This document shows, piece by piece, positions 8,251-17,455 of a stretch of DNA of 64,000 nt. The position numbers were made by a program, and so were the translations under genes. The stretch comes from JAAZIN01 sp964441025. GTDB taxonomy: Bacteria > Bacillota > Dethiobacteria > DTU022. The stretch covers positions 124,001-188,000 of the forward strand of contig CAYTXG010000001.1 in assembly GCA_964441025.1 (NCBI GenBank). The letters are read 5' to 3'. The notes below the pieces were generated by a model that was given only the letters and a program-made list of their open reading frames with translations, ran no database searches and was not told the DNA's origin. Position 1 is the first letter of the stretch; every line of letters begins with the position of its first letter.

Positions 8251-9612
8251 TCAGTAGGGCATCTCCATCTCGGGTCCGTAGATCTGCTCCATCATTTTAA
8301 GGACCTCTTTTTTTACCATGCCCCGCAGCGGTACTTTTGAGATCATTCCGTACAGGGCGGCATTTCCCTTCCTGGCCAGGGATGGATTGCCGGCAACCAC
8401 CTCCGCCGACTGCTCAAGATCGGCAATGAAATCGCCGGCAATGCGCTCATGCAGCGGCGTGACCATGGCATGCAGCGCCTCAGGCCGCTGCAGCCGGTCA
8501 ACAAGCCAGCCTTTTTCCTCCATCTGGTCACCAAGGGCGTAAGTATTGATTTTGGAAGAGGTGGAGCGGTAAGCAAAAACGCTCATCTCGGGGTTGCTCA
8601 GTATCTCCATCCCGGGGATGGAGCGGATTCCCTCCTGCAGGGCGGCTGTTGTATCCATCACTTTCCGGGTCAGTTCCAGATAACCCTCCATGCCCAGTGA
8701 TTTCATTGCCGCCCAGGCTGCGGCAATGGCTCCGCCGGGACGGGTTCCGAGCAGGGCCGGCGAGATAAAGACCCCGCCGGGCCAACTTTCGTGGACAAAG
8801 AACTGGTGTTTCAGGTAATCCATGTTCCGGTATAGAAGCACCGAGGCACCTTTCGCGCTGTAGCCGTATTTATGGATATCCGCCGAGATGGAAGTAACAC
8901 CGGGCACCCTGAAATCGAAAGGCGGAATACTGCAGCCCAGCCTTTCCGCAAAAGGCAGCAGGAATCCGCCGAGGCAGCTGTCCACGTGGAAGGGAAGGCC
9001 GTGTTCCAGGGCTGCCGCTCCCAGTTCGCCAATGGGGTCGATCACCCCGTGCGGGTATGAGGGCGCCGAACCGATAATCAGCACCGTGTTCCTGTTGATA
9101 CGCCTTTTAACTGCCTCCACATCAACACGCAGGTCGCTGCGCAGCGGCGCGTGGATCATCTTCACTCCAAAATAGCGCGCCGCCTTCTCCCAGGCCACAT
9201 GGATGGATCGGGGGGCGATCATCTCCGGCGTTTTTGAGCGGGAAAAGCCCCTGGAGGCGGCCATGTCGCGGTATGTTATCACCGGCAGAAGGCAGCTTTC
9301 CGTGCCTCCCGAGGTCATCGTCCCGACAACATTTCCGTCGCCGCCAAGAAGCCGGGCAGACATCCGGACCACCTCGTGTTCGAAGCGCTTCAGGCTCCTG
9401 AAAGCCATGGGGTTCAGGGCATTCTCGGAAAAAAAGGCAGCAAAGGCTTCAATGAGAAAGCGGGTATGCTCTTCTCCCAGATAGTAAACCAGGCTCCAGG
9501 TTTTCGAGTCCTTGTAATTGGCGTCGCCCTCCTTGAAGCTGCGCAGCATCTCCAGAACTTCACTTTGCGGCAGCCCCTTCTCCGGTATATTCATGTTCTC
9601 GCCTGTACTCAT
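8251..9612 (-). CDS. PLP-dependent decarboxylase / sphingosine-1-phosphate-lyase-like protein
   Basis: A 453-residue group II decarboxylase-fold enzyme most like sphingosine-1-phosphate lyases and MfnA-type decarboxylases. Visible are the phosphate/PLP site TMTSGGTESC (about residue 104), the cofactor Asp region FHVDSCLGGF, and the Schiff-base lysine in SADIHKYGYSAKGASV. ATG is preceded by GGGAGGCG. It lies 24 bases downstream of a DUF819 membrane protein gene on the same strand, so the pair is probably an operon. The substrate is unknown: an amino acid or a long-chain base phosphate is possible. The fold call is firm and the reaction is inferred. Confidence 0.82.
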   Translation of the reverse strand: MSTGENMNIPEKGLPQSEVLEMLRSFKEGDANYKDSKTWSLVYYLGEEHTRFLIEAFAAFFSENALNPMAFRSLKRFEHEVVRMSARLLGGDGNVVGTMTSGGTESCLLPVITYRDMAASRGFSRSKTPEMIAPRSIHVAWEKAARYFGVKMIHAPLRSDLRVDVEAVKRRINRNTVLIIGSAPSYPHGVIDPIGELGAAALEHGLPFHVDSCLGGFLLPFAERLGCSIPPFDFRVPGVTSISADIHKYGYSAKGASVLLYRNMDYLKHQFFVHESWPGGVFISPALLGTRPGGAIAAAWAAMKSLGMEGYLELTRKVMDTTAALQEGIRSIPGMEILSNPEMSVFAYRSTSSKINTYALGDQMEEKGWLVDRLQRPEALHAMVTPLHERIAGDFIADLEQSAEVVAGNPSLARKGNAALYGMISKVPLRGMVKKEVLKMMEQIYGPEMEMPY

Positions 9613-9636
9613 ATTGGGCGCCTCCCGATAATGTGA

Positions 9637-10794
9637 TTAGAAAAGTGATCTCAAGAGATAGGAAAAAGTGATTCCCAGGTAGTTGCCGATGGCATAGCCG
9701 ATAATTCCGGTGTAAAGGCCCGACAGGATAATTTCCCTGTTTTTCAAGGCATTGGCGACAACAGGGACAAAGGGCGGCGAGCAGATTGCCGAGGTTGAGG
9801 TGATGATCATGGTGTCGGTATCGATGTTGAAAATACGGCAGAGCAATGCGTGCAGGATCAGAGAGCCGAAAATGCAGAGGGTAACAAAACCAAGGATGGG
9901 CCAGTTAATCCTGGTAAAAAGCTCTTTTAAATTTGCCATGGAGCCGACGACAAGGCAGAAGATATAAATGAGATACATCCCCGCCTGGAAAGTTTTCTTG
10001 ATCTTCCTGATCCGGGGGATAAATGAGCAGGCGATACCCAGGGTGGTAATGGCCAGGATAGTAACGGCATCGCCATATTCCCCGGGGAACAGTTCGGCCA
10101 GGCCCAGGGAGGCGCCCAGGATTAAGGCGGCCGCTGCGAAAGCCCCCAGCAGGGGCGGCCAGCTCCGGCGGCTGAAAATGCCCTTGTATGAATCGATGGC
10201 TTCGGTCTCCGCACTGCTCCGGGCAGCAGTGGCGGCCCTGCTCTCGAATTTGGGCAGAAAAAGATTGAACAGCCTTTGGGCCACCGAGCAGAAGAAAAGG
10301 ATATATATCAGCGAGATTACCGTATCATAGGTGTGCATGGTGATATAGACGTCGGAGCTAACATGAAGCGCTGTCTTGATTGCCGCCAGGTTGGGCGTGC
10401 CCCCGGTATAGAGCCCCACGGCCATGCCGCCCAGCTGCCAGGCATAGGGTACCTTATGGCTAATGATCATGTATCCGCCCAAAGCCACAGCGATGATGGA
10501 GATAGTGGCCAGGAGCATGCACAGGGTGGCCTTGCCGGCAAGATGGAACCATGCTTTAACATCCATGGAAAAGAGCAGCAGCGGCAGCGCCAGGGCCACT
10601 GCTGCCGAACTGAGCAGATCCTGTATTTCCACTGCTGTTCCTGAAAAGATAAAAAAATTACCGACGAGCATACCGGCCAGGTAACAGAGGATCACTGCCC
10701 CGATGGTGTTGACCAGCGGAAAGCGGTAACAGAGATAGAGCACCAGGGCCGGAAAAAGCAGATAGAAAGAAATTAACAGTGCCGGGTTCACCAA
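9637..10794 (-). CDS. DUF819 family integral membrane protein
   Basis: A 385-residue, very hydrophobic protein with about ten predicted membrane segments and the conserved patch GGMAVGLYTGGTPNLAAIKTA, typical of the DUF819 (YjcL-like) family, whose function is not established. The second half repeats the topology (ILAITTLGIACSF and STSAICSPPFVPVVANAL). The start is TTG at 10794 or GTG at 10791 behind GAGGAGGGAG. Because it is cotranscribed with the PLP decarboxylase, it may move the substrate or product of that enzyme; this is inference from context. Confidence 0.8.
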   Translation of the reverse strand: MVNPALLISFYLLFPALVLYLCYRFPLVNTIGAVILCYLAGMLVGNFFIFSGTAVEIQDLLSSAAVALALPLLLFSMDVKAWFHLAGKATLCMLLATISIIAVALGGYMIISHKVPYAWQLGGMAVGLYTGGTPNLAAIKTALHVSSDVYITMHTYDTVISLIYILFFCSVAQRLFNLFLPKFESRAATAARSSAETEAIDSYKGIFSRRSWPPLLGAFAAAALILGASLGLAELFPGEYGDAVTILAITTLGIACSFIPRIRKIKKTFQAGMYLIYIFCLVVGSMANLKELFTRINWPILGFVTLCIFGSLILHALLCRIFNIDTDTMIITSTSAICSPPFVPVVANALKNREIILSGLYTGIIGYAIGNYLGITFSYLLRSLF

Positions 10795-10889
10795 GCTCCC
10801 TCCTCGTTCAGATCAAGTTGCCTCACTTAATACACAGCCCCATCTATTTCTGATGATAGTTTTGGAAAAGGGGGTTCCACATTAAGTGT

Positions 10890-10920
10890 TGTTGGCTCCG
10901 GTTTTTTTTTGGAGCCAACA
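10890..10920. terminator. 10-bp inverted repeat hairpin downstream of the phosphodiesterase gene
   Basis: TGTTGGCTCC (10890-10899) and GGAGCCAACA (10911-10920) form a perfect 10-bp stem around a T-rich loop, ten bases past the stop of the minus-strand gene at 10931. No clean U tract follows on the minus strand, so termination strength is uncertain. Confidence 0.5.
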
Positions 10921-10930
10921 AAAACTCAGT

Positions 10931-12607
10931 TCAGTCGCTGATAAGGGCTTTATTTCGCCGCCTTTCCACCAGCGCAATTATCGCCCCCGTTATGGCGCAG
11001 AGCAGGGCATTTATCACAAGCTGTCCCAGGGTTAACAGATAGATCATATAAAAAGTGACATGGGGCAGGAAAAACTGTACGCCGCCCTGTAATATGCCTG
11101 CGGCAGCGGCGATCAAAGATGTGGCGCCGATTAGACAGGTGCCGGCAAAGGCGAAACCCCTGAAGCCGCTTTTTCTCATGAATGCCAGGTAGAAGATGAG
11201 AAAAACTGCAAAGGCGGTCAGCCCGGCCGGCGGGACCCTCAGGATATCGCTCATCTCGTTGACGTAGCTGTAGCTGTAACCAAACCCGTAGGCATACAGG
11301 GTGATTGAATAGACCACCAGAGAGATCACCGCTCCGGCCAGGGCGACGAACAGATAGCGTTTTCTAACCGCAACATCTTTGCTGATGAAGAGGTGCCGCC
11401 GCAGAAAGCGGATGCCCATGCTCAATGCGGCCAGGGCAAAGACCAGCCCTATGGCCCCCCGCAGGATGATCCAGCGGCGCTTCACCGATCCGGCCAAACG
11501 CTCCAGCGAACGGCCGTCATCATTTTCTGTGGGCTGAACTTTCAACTGCTCTCCCAGTTCGAGAAGCAGCGGCCGGTGCGCTTCGGTCAGCAGGGCGGTT
11601 TTAGCCTCCATTGTCTTCTCCGGCCAGGTAAAGGCTTCGGTGACGATTCGACCTTCCATGTAACTGGTGAAGGGGAGCCCCAATATGGCGGCAATGGTAG
11701 GCGCCAGATCAAGCTGGGTGTATCCCTCCAGGTTTCCTCCCGCTGTTACGCCTTTCCCATAAAAAGCCACCTTGATTTCGGCTGCTTCCTTTTCAAGGCC
11801 GCCGTGTCCGCCGGTGTCGGTATGGCCGTGATCGCCCGTGATGATGATTACACTCTCCCCGGGTTCGGGAATCTTCTCAACGAATTCTTTGATGCAGCGG
11901 TCGTTCAGCAGAGCAGCCTCAAGATAGGCTTCCGAAATTCCACCGTGGCGGTGGCCCATCTCATCTACATTCATGGTATGGACAAGCAAAAAATTGGGAT
12001 TATCCTCAACCAGGGATTTCATGCCGTACTTAAAGATCTCGGCATCATCATACTTCCCGCCGAAATCATCGTAGAAATACCCGTACTGAAGGGGCAGGGT
12101 ATCATTGCGGATGAGCCTGTTTTCATCGCCTTCGATGGTGTGATAGGGGGGGCCGAAGAGGAGATCATAATACCATTTATAGGCTGAAGCCCCACTTTTT
12201 AACCCCTCCGCAGATGCCAGCTCAAAGAGCGTGGGGGCAAACAGTTTCTTTTCCTGGTTATTGGAGCTGATCCCGTTGATCGATGAACAGGCGCCGGTAA
12301 TGATCCGCGCATAGGCGGGCCTGGAGAATGTCGGCCCCGGGACAGTGAAAATCCCCGAACTGCCCCCATCGGCCAGGCTCTTAGTGTAAGGCATTTTATC
12401 CAGGATATCCGCTCTTAATCCGTCAACCAGGATCAGGTACACATGTTCCGCCATGCGTTCCGTGGGCTCTGTAGTCACACTTTCAGCAAAATAAAAGCCC
12501 TCATGTCTATCGTCAATTTTAAAGTAAGCACTGCTCAGCAGGACCAGGGCCAGGGGTGCGACGAGAATGCAGAAGAGGAACCAGGGCCACTTGATATGCT
12601 TAACCAT
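10931..12607 (-). CDS. Membrane-anchored alkaline phosphatase superfamily phosphodiesterase
   Basis: A 558-residue protein with one N-terminal membrane anchor (WPWFLFCILVAPLALVLLSS), an extracytoplasmic catalytic domain, and four to five C-terminal membrane helices. Catalytic motifs of the type I phosphodiesterase/nucleotide pyrophosphatase group are visible: LILVDGLRAD, the nucleophile region GPTFSRPAYARI, VDEMGHRHGG, and ITGDHGHTDTGGHGG. ATG 12607 has an ideal GGAGGTGTTCAG site; the frame extends 31 codons further upstream without a better start. The substrate is unknown; it could act on lipid-linked or polymer phosphodiesters at the cell surface. It appears monocistronic. Confidence 0.78.
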   Translation of the reverse strand: MVKHIKWPWFLFCILVAPLALVLLSSAYFKIDDRHEGFYFAESVTTEPTERMAEHVYLILVDGLRADILDKMPYTKSLADGGSSGIFTVPGPTFSRPAYARIITGACSSINGISSNNQEKKLFAPTLFELASAEGLKSGASAYKWYYDLLFGPPYHTIEGDENRLIRNDTLPLQYGYFYDDFGGKYDDAEIFKYGMKSLVEDNPNFLLVHTMNVDEMGHRHGGISEAYLEAALLNDRCIKEFVEKIPEPGESVIIITGDHGHTDTGGHGGLEKEAAEIKVAFYGKGVTAGGNLEGYTQLDLAPTIAAILGLPFTSYMEGRIVTEAFTWPEKTMEAKTALLTEAHRPLLLELGEQLKVQPTENDDGRSLERLAGSVKRRWIILRGAIGLVFALAALSMGIRFLRRHLFISKDVAVRKRYLFVALAGAVISLVVYSITLYAYGFGYSYSYVNEMSDILRVPPAGLTAFAVFLIFYLAFMRKSGFRGFAFAGTCLIGATSLIAAAAGILQGGVQFFLPHVTFYMIYLLTLGQLVINALLCAITGAIIALVERRRNKALISD

Positions 12608-12924
12608 CTGAACACCTCCGCAGATTATAATCCGTTCTCCCGGGCCATGCACATCACATTCGCCGTCAAAGAGGATTTTTCCTTTAGTTGTGCGATTCAA
12701 ATATCAATTCGGATAGATTGCATTGTAATCGCGGCAGGGCTAAAAAACGGCAGGCGCCGGCAATTGGAAATAGGCCTTTGTTGACGCTGTTGAGGCCGCC
12801 CCCCCCCCCATCGGGTTAGATTATCAGTGATAGATCGCGGGGTGTTGACCTTCCCCGGCGCAGACCCTTATACTTGAAGCGGCGGCAAAGGCAATGCGCC
12901 GATGAGGGAGCGGGAGGCGGATGA
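12608..12924. other. Divergent intergenic region with C11 tract
   Basis: 317 bases between divergent genes. No coding sequence was seen. It holds an 11-C homopolymer (12799-12809), several weak AT-rich stretches and the ymdB promoter at 12845. Confidence 0.5.
12845..12874 (+). promoter_or_regulatory. sigma-A-type promoter for ymdB
   Basis: TTGACC (12845-12850) and TATACT (12869-12874) with an 18-base spacer, about 50 bases upstream of the ymdB start. Confidence 0.6.
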
Positions 12925-13704
12925 ATGAAGCTGCTTTTTATCGGAGATGTGTTTGGCTCCCCGGGCCGTTCTTTTTTGAAAGAGCGGCTCCCGGAACTGA
13001 TCAGCGATTATGAAATCGATCTGATTGTAGCAAATGGGGAAAATGCCGCGGGCGGCGCCGGACTTACCGCTGCAGTGGCCGGTGAGTTTTTCGCCATGGG
13101 TGTGGATGTGATCACATCGGGCAATCACATCTGGAATCAGAAAGAGATTTTCACTTTCATAGAGAGCGAAGCGAGGATATTGAGGCCGGCAAATTATCCT
13201 CCCGGGGTTCCGGGCAGGGGCTCCGCAATTTACAGGGCCGGGGACGGCACCCCTGTGGGGGTGATCAATGTCTGCGGACGGATATTTTCGCCCCAGAATT
13301 TTGACTGCCCTTTCAGGGCCCTGGATGCAGAGATCGAACGAATCCGAACTGCTGCTCCTGTTCTGATTGTAGATTTTCACGGAGAGGCCACATCAGAAAA
13401 AATTGCCGCAGGCTGGTATGTCGATGGAAGGGTAAGCGCTTTTTTGGGAACCCATACTCATGTTCAAACAGCCGACGAGGCGATCCTGCCCCGGGGCACC
13501 GCGTACATAACCGATGCAGGAATGACCGGCAGCTGCGAGGGGGTCATCGGAGCCGGCCGGGAGCCGGTGCTAAAACATTTTTTAACGCAGTTGCCTGCCC
13601 GAATTGAGCCCGCCGGAGGAAAAAGACAGCTCAATGCAGTGTGCTGCTCCATACACCCTTCAGGCGTGGCGGAGAGAATAGAGCGCATTCTGATCAGGGA
13701 GTGA
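12925..13704 (+). CDS. ymdB: YmdB-family metallophosphoesterase (TIGR00282 type)
   Basis: A 259-residue cytoplasmic dimetal phosphoesterase. In Bacillus YmdB is a 2',3'-cyclic nucleotide phosphodiesterase that affects sporulation and biofilm switching. Metal and catalytic motifs are present in order: GDVFGSPGR (residues 7-15), NGENAAGG, SGNHIWNQ, DFHGEATSEK and GTHTHVQTAD. Length is normal and the start is ATG with GGGAGGCGGATGA upstream. The gene is usually near rny and spo genes; here it stands alone with its own promoter. Confidence 0.93.
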   Translation: MKLLFIGDVFGSPGRSFLKERLPELISDYEIDLIVANGENAAGGAGLTAAVAGEFFAMGVDVITSGNHIWNQKEIFTFIESEARILRPANYPPGVPGRGSAIYRAGDGTPVGVINVCGRIFSPQNFDCPFRALDAEIERIRTAAPVLIVDFHGEATSEKIAAGWYVDGRVSAFLGTHTHVQTADEAILPRGTAYITDAGMTGSCEGVIGAGREPVLKHFLTQLPARIEPAGGKRQLNAVCCSIHPSGVAERIERILIRE

Positions 13705-14051
13705 TCTCACTTTCAATCCGGTAAGCTGAACCGTCAAGGGGCGCTTTCCGGCAGCCGCACAGAAGTCCGACCCAATTCTGTTGCACCCGGCAAGCCTGTT
13801 TTTTAAAGAAAAAATAATCTTGAAATATATCAGAATATGGAGTAAAATAAGAGAAAAGCATGTAAACATAAACAGATTGATTCAGTAGCTGTAAGAGTAA
13901 GACAATAATGTTTGTTCTGATTATAATTCCTGCATCGCTGTACAAATGCTCGGAGAACGGAAACAACAGCACTCATCAGGCCAAAGCCCGCCGTTAGCCG
14001 CTTATCCAGTGATCAGTTGCTTTTGAATCTTTCCGCGCGGAGGAGAAGGTT
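13705..14051. other. Leader region of the HD-GYP gene
   Basis: 347 bases without a gene. It contains one good promoter (13820-13848), leaving an untranslated leader of roughly 195 bases. I looked for a cyclic-di-GMP riboswitch in that leader and found no recognisable consensus. Confidence 0.4.
13820..13848 (+). promoter_or_regulatory. sigma-A-type promoter upstream of HD-GYP gene
   Basis: TTGAAA (13820-13825) and TAAAAT (13843-13848) with a 17-base spacer in an AT-rich tract. The distance to the start at 14052 implies a long leader. Confidence 0.5.
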
Positions 14052-15353
14052 TTGCAAACATCTCTTTCAACGGGTGCTAAGGTTTACCTCGCTGGCATGG
14101 GTATTGCCGCACTGGCTTTGGCTGCTTATCTGTCAAATAATACTTCCTGGGCCGATCAGGACTGGTTCGCGGCTCTTATCTTCCTGATCTTGGTATTCAC
14201 ATTCTCCTCCCTTCCGATCAAACTGTCAAGCGGGGTGGTGGTGTCTGTAAGTTTAACCATTGTATTTGCCTCCATCCTTCTATTTGAACCCATAGTTGTG
14301 GTGATCATCAGTGTGCTGGGCGATCTGCTCTCCCTGCGCAGGGGCAGAAGCCCGGTCCAACTCTATTTCAACGCCGCCCAGATTACCCTTTCCGCCGGTA
14401 TTGCCGCGCTGGTTTTCCAGCTATTTCACCCCGAGAGCCTGCGATTTTCGCTTTTTTACATGATGGTTGCATTGACCCCCTTGCTGCTCTGTTTTCTTCT
14501 GAACCTGTTTTTTATCACCACCATCATTGCTCTTACCGGGAAGAAGCGCCTCTTCCTTGTCTGGAGAAATAATATCAGGTGGAGTGTGCCCAATTATATA
14601 GGCATGGCGCCCCTGGGCCTGGTTATCGCTTTGACCTATCAAAACATCGGGATATGGGGACTGGTGCTTTTTTTTATACCCATGTTCATTGCCCGGCAGT
14701 CCCTTGTTTTATATATAGATATGCGTCAGACCTTCCTTGATACCATCCAGAGTCTTTCGGCAACCATTGATGCCAAAGACCCTTACACGAGGGGCCATTC
14801 AACCCGTGTGGCGACTTTTGCCACGGCCCTTGCCCGGGAACTGGGATGGCCGGCAAAAAGGTCGGAGCTGCTGCATTATGTGGCCATGGTCCATGATCTG
14901 GGAAAGGTGGCTATCCCTGAAAGTATATTAAAAAAAGAGGGCAAGCTGACACCAGGTGAATTTGCCCAAATGAAAGAGCACAGCCTGATCGGGTTTAATA
15001 TCATAAAAGATATTAAATTTTTAGCAGGAGGGGCGGCTATCATCAAGCACCACCACGAACGGTGGGATGGGACAGGATACCCCGACGGCCTCAAGGGAGA
15101 GCTCATTCCTGAAGGCGCACGGATCCTGGCGGTGGCGGACACTTTTGACGCCATGATCAGCGACCGCTCATATCGAAAAGCGCTGGGCATGATCAGCGCT
15201 GTTCGGGAAATAAAGGAAGGTGCGGGAACACAATTTGACCCCTGGATCGCGGAAACCTTTATCCGGATACTTCCCTGCCTGGATCTGGACGAGGAGGAAC
15301 ACGGTGCTGTTGGCGTGGAGACTGGCGGAGTGGTTGTTGCAGAAACAAAATAG
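14052..15353 (+). CDS. Membrane HD-GYP domain phosphohydrolase
   Basis: A 433-residue protein. The first ~220 residues form about six to seven membrane segments (a MASE-like sensor region). The C-terminal part is an HD-GYP domain with HSTRVA, MVHDLGKVAIPE, KHHHERWDGTGYPDGL and ADTFDAMISDRSYR. HD-GYP domains degrade cyclic di-GMP or related dinucleotides, and all the main metal ligands are present. The start is TTG 14052 behind GGAGGAGAAGG. No diguanylate cyclase is adjacent. A signal sensed within the membrane is likely but unidentified. Confidence 0.88.
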   Translation: MQTSLSTGAKVYLAGMGIAALALAAYLSNNTSWADQDWFAALIFLILVFTFSSLPIKLSSGVVVSVSLTIVFASILLFEPIVVVIISVLGDLLSLRRGRSPVQLYFNAAQITLSAGIAALVFQLFHPESLRFSLFYMMVALTPLLLCFLLNLFFITTIIALTGKKRLFLVWRNNIRWSVPNYIGMAPLGLVIALTYQNIGIWGLVLFFIPMFIARQSLVLYIDMRQTFLDTIQSLSATIDAKDPYTRGHSTRVATFATALARELGWPAKRSELLHYVAMVHDLGKVAIPESILKKEGKLTPGEFAQMKEHSLIGFNIIKDIKFLAGGAAIIKHHHERWDGTGYPDGLKGELIPEGARILAVADTFDAMISDRSYRKALGMISAVREIKEGAGTQFDPWIAETFIRILPCLDLDEEEHGAVGVETGGVVVAETK

Positions 15354-15774
15354 CTTCATAGTTCAGCAGAACTCTTTGAAGCTCTCCGGCGTATATTTAA
15401 CCCCTGTTAAAACAGCACCTCCCCTTACAAGGTAGCATTTTTAAAAATCTGAGAAAGTGTTGTATATGCGCAGTAAAGTGGGCCTAAAAAGTAATAAATC
15501 TGTCTGGCAGCTCTCCTCCGGCAGGGTCACGAAAGATAATAAATAGCTTATATCAAAGATGATCGCAAATGATCAGGATATAGTACATAATGATAAAAGC
15601 GGTTAGGGATAAATAGATCGAGTGCTGATTACACATTCAAGGTGCAGGAGAAGAATTCAAATAAGCCGGTAATTTTAGACATGGTCTTGCTGTTATCACT
15701 TCTTGTGCTGCAAAGGGCGGGCCAGGCTCCCCCGGTTTCCAGGTAAATATTGGTGGGTATTGGAGGGTGAAACG
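15354..15774. other. Intergenic region, HD-GYP to mtnA
   Basis: 421 AT-rich bases with no convincing gene. No S-box (SAM riboswitch) consensus was seen upstream of mtnA although this pathway is often S-box controlled. Confidence 0.4.
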
Positions 15775-16815
15775 ATGAAGGATTTTAAACATATCCGGTG
15801 GGATCAGGACAGGCTTGTATTGCTGGATCAAACGCTCCTGCCCACCAGAGCTGTCTATGAGGAGTTTAAAACAGCGGAAGCTGTTTGTGAAGCGATTAAG
15901 CATATGAAGGTCAGGGGGGCGCCGGCTATAGGTATTGCTGCTGCTTACGGTCTGTACATGGGAATAAAAGATGTTCCGGATCACGGCAATTTTGAAAACT
16001 TCTCCGAAGTGTTGGACGAGAAATCCGGGTATCTGGCTGCCTCCCGACCTACTGCGGTAAATCTTTTCTGGGCCCTGGACAGGATGAAGGAGAGGGCTGC
16101 TGCCCATAAACATCTGTCCATACAGAAAATAAAGGAAAAATTGCTGGCGGAAGCGCTGGCCATCCATGCGGAAGACGGGGAGATTAACAGAAAGATAGGC
16201 GAGAACCTGCTTACACTGCTGAAAGACGGTATGGGCTTGCTCACCCACTGCAATGCCGGCGCCCTGGCGACTGCCGGATACGGTACCGCAACAGCTCCCA
16301 TGTACCTGGCCAAAGAAAGGGGCTGGCGTTTAAAGGTTTATGCAGATGAAACGAGGCCCAGGCTGCAGGGTTCTACCCTGACGGCTTTTGAGCTGCAGCA
16401 GGCCGGTATCGATGTTACCGTTATTACCGACAGCATGGCTGCCGTGGTAATGTCCCAGGGGAAAATCGATGCTGTTCTTGTCGGCTGTGACCGGATGGCC
16501 GCCAATGGGGATGCTGCGAACAAGATCGGCACACTGGGCCTCTCCATTCTGGCCGGGCACTACCGCATTCCATTTTATGTAGCTGCTCCCACCCCCACCA
16601 TCGATTTGAAGACGAAGAGAGGTGAAGATATCCCCATTGAGGAGAGAGACCCCCGGGAGGTATCACACCGCTTCGGAGTGCCCACCGCACCGGAGGGCGT
16701 GCACATATACAACCCATCTTTTGATGTGACACCTCATGAAAATATTACCGCCATTGTAACGGAGAAGGGCATAGTTTATCCGCCCTATGCAGAAAACCTG
16801 CGCAAACAGTTCTAG
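15775..16815 (+). CDS. mtnA: S-methyl-5-thioribose-1-phosphate isomerase
   Basis: Isomerises methylthioribose-1-phosphate to methylthioribulose-1-phosphate in methionine salvage (or a ribose-1-phosphate analogue in related pathways). The 346-residue product has the family patches VRGAPAIGIAAAYG (about residue 44), the catalytic Cys in LLTHCNAGALATAGYGTA, and the catalytic Asp in GCDRMAANGDAANKIGT. ATG 15775 has GGAGGGTG upstream; an upstream in-frame extension has no support. No other mtn gene is nearby, so the enzyme may act in a dispersed or shunt pathway. Confidence 0.93.
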   Translation: MKDFKHIRWDQDRLVLLDQTLLPTRAVYEEFKTAEAVCEAIKHMKVRGAPAIGIAAAYGLYMGIKDVPDHGNFENFSEVLDEKSGYLAASRPTAVNLFWALDRMKERAAAHKHLSIQKIKEKLLAEALAIHAEDGEINRKIGENLLTLLKDGMGLLTHCNAGALATAGYGTATAPMYLAKERGWRLKVYADETRPRLQGSTLTAFELQQAGIDVTVITDSMAAVVMSQGKIDAVLVGCDRMAANGDAANKIGTLGLSILAGHYRIPFYVAAPTPTIDLKTKRGEDIPIEERDPREVSHRFGVPTAPEGVHIYNPSFDVTPHENITAIVTEKGIVYPPYAENLRKQF

Positions 16816-17455
16816 GATAACGGTGATAAAGACCTAGATTATGGCAAATGCGCTGAAGAGCACCGGTGCGATTTCGTCTGCCGGAAGCAGCCTCATTACT
16901 ACTCCTACCCTCATTCCTACGCTGCGGAAGCCTGATCATAGGAGGCGCTTTGATGAACCTTTTCGAACCGGGTTTTACCTGTTACGTGTATAATTCATTT
17001 ACCTCTTTTGGCCGGAGCCATAGATCTAAGGTGCGACCGTTAATTTTGAGCCGCAGGTAAGCAGTACCCAACAACGTCTTTAAAATTGTTTTTCTGGAAT
17101 GAGGAATTTTACCCGCCAGGTATTGACACAGTGTTGGAAACACTTACTTGCCAAAGGGCGTACCCTTTAAGAGATTTAACTTAGGTGGTCAGGGTTCTCT
17201 TACACCCCCTGTAGCTGCTTTTCAGCATGATCCACCGGAGGAATTAGCCACGGCTGGTTTGTTTACGTTGATTCCGTAGTCGGCAACGGGCCAACACGAT
17301 GGCTCGTTGGTTCCGATGAGTACGTACCGGGAGCTGGCAGTGGCATTACCACACAACCGGTAGTGGCAACGAAATCCTGGCATTCTTCGTCGGTGCATTG
17401 CACCCTAATAAACTTATGCTAGTAAACTACAAAACCTTATTTTAAAAGCACAACC
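16816..17455. other. 640-base region with possible decayed coding remnant
   Basis: No intact gene of useful size. Two overlapping short frames look protein-like: one from about 17120 to 17276 (…NTYLPKGVPFKRFNLGG…) and another from about 17236 to 17421 (…SHGWFVYVDSVVGNG…). Together they could be a frameshifted gene remnant. A short inverted repeat, AGTGTT-GG-AACACT-like, lies near 17130-17146. Confidence 0.25.

Noticed and set aside
13860..14051. Cyclic-di-GMP riboswitch before the HD-GYP gene
   Set aside because: Searched by eye for class I and II consensus segments; none is present in the right order.
15354..15774. SAM (S-box) riboswitch before mtnA
   Set aside because: No S-box core sequence or terminator hairpin was found.
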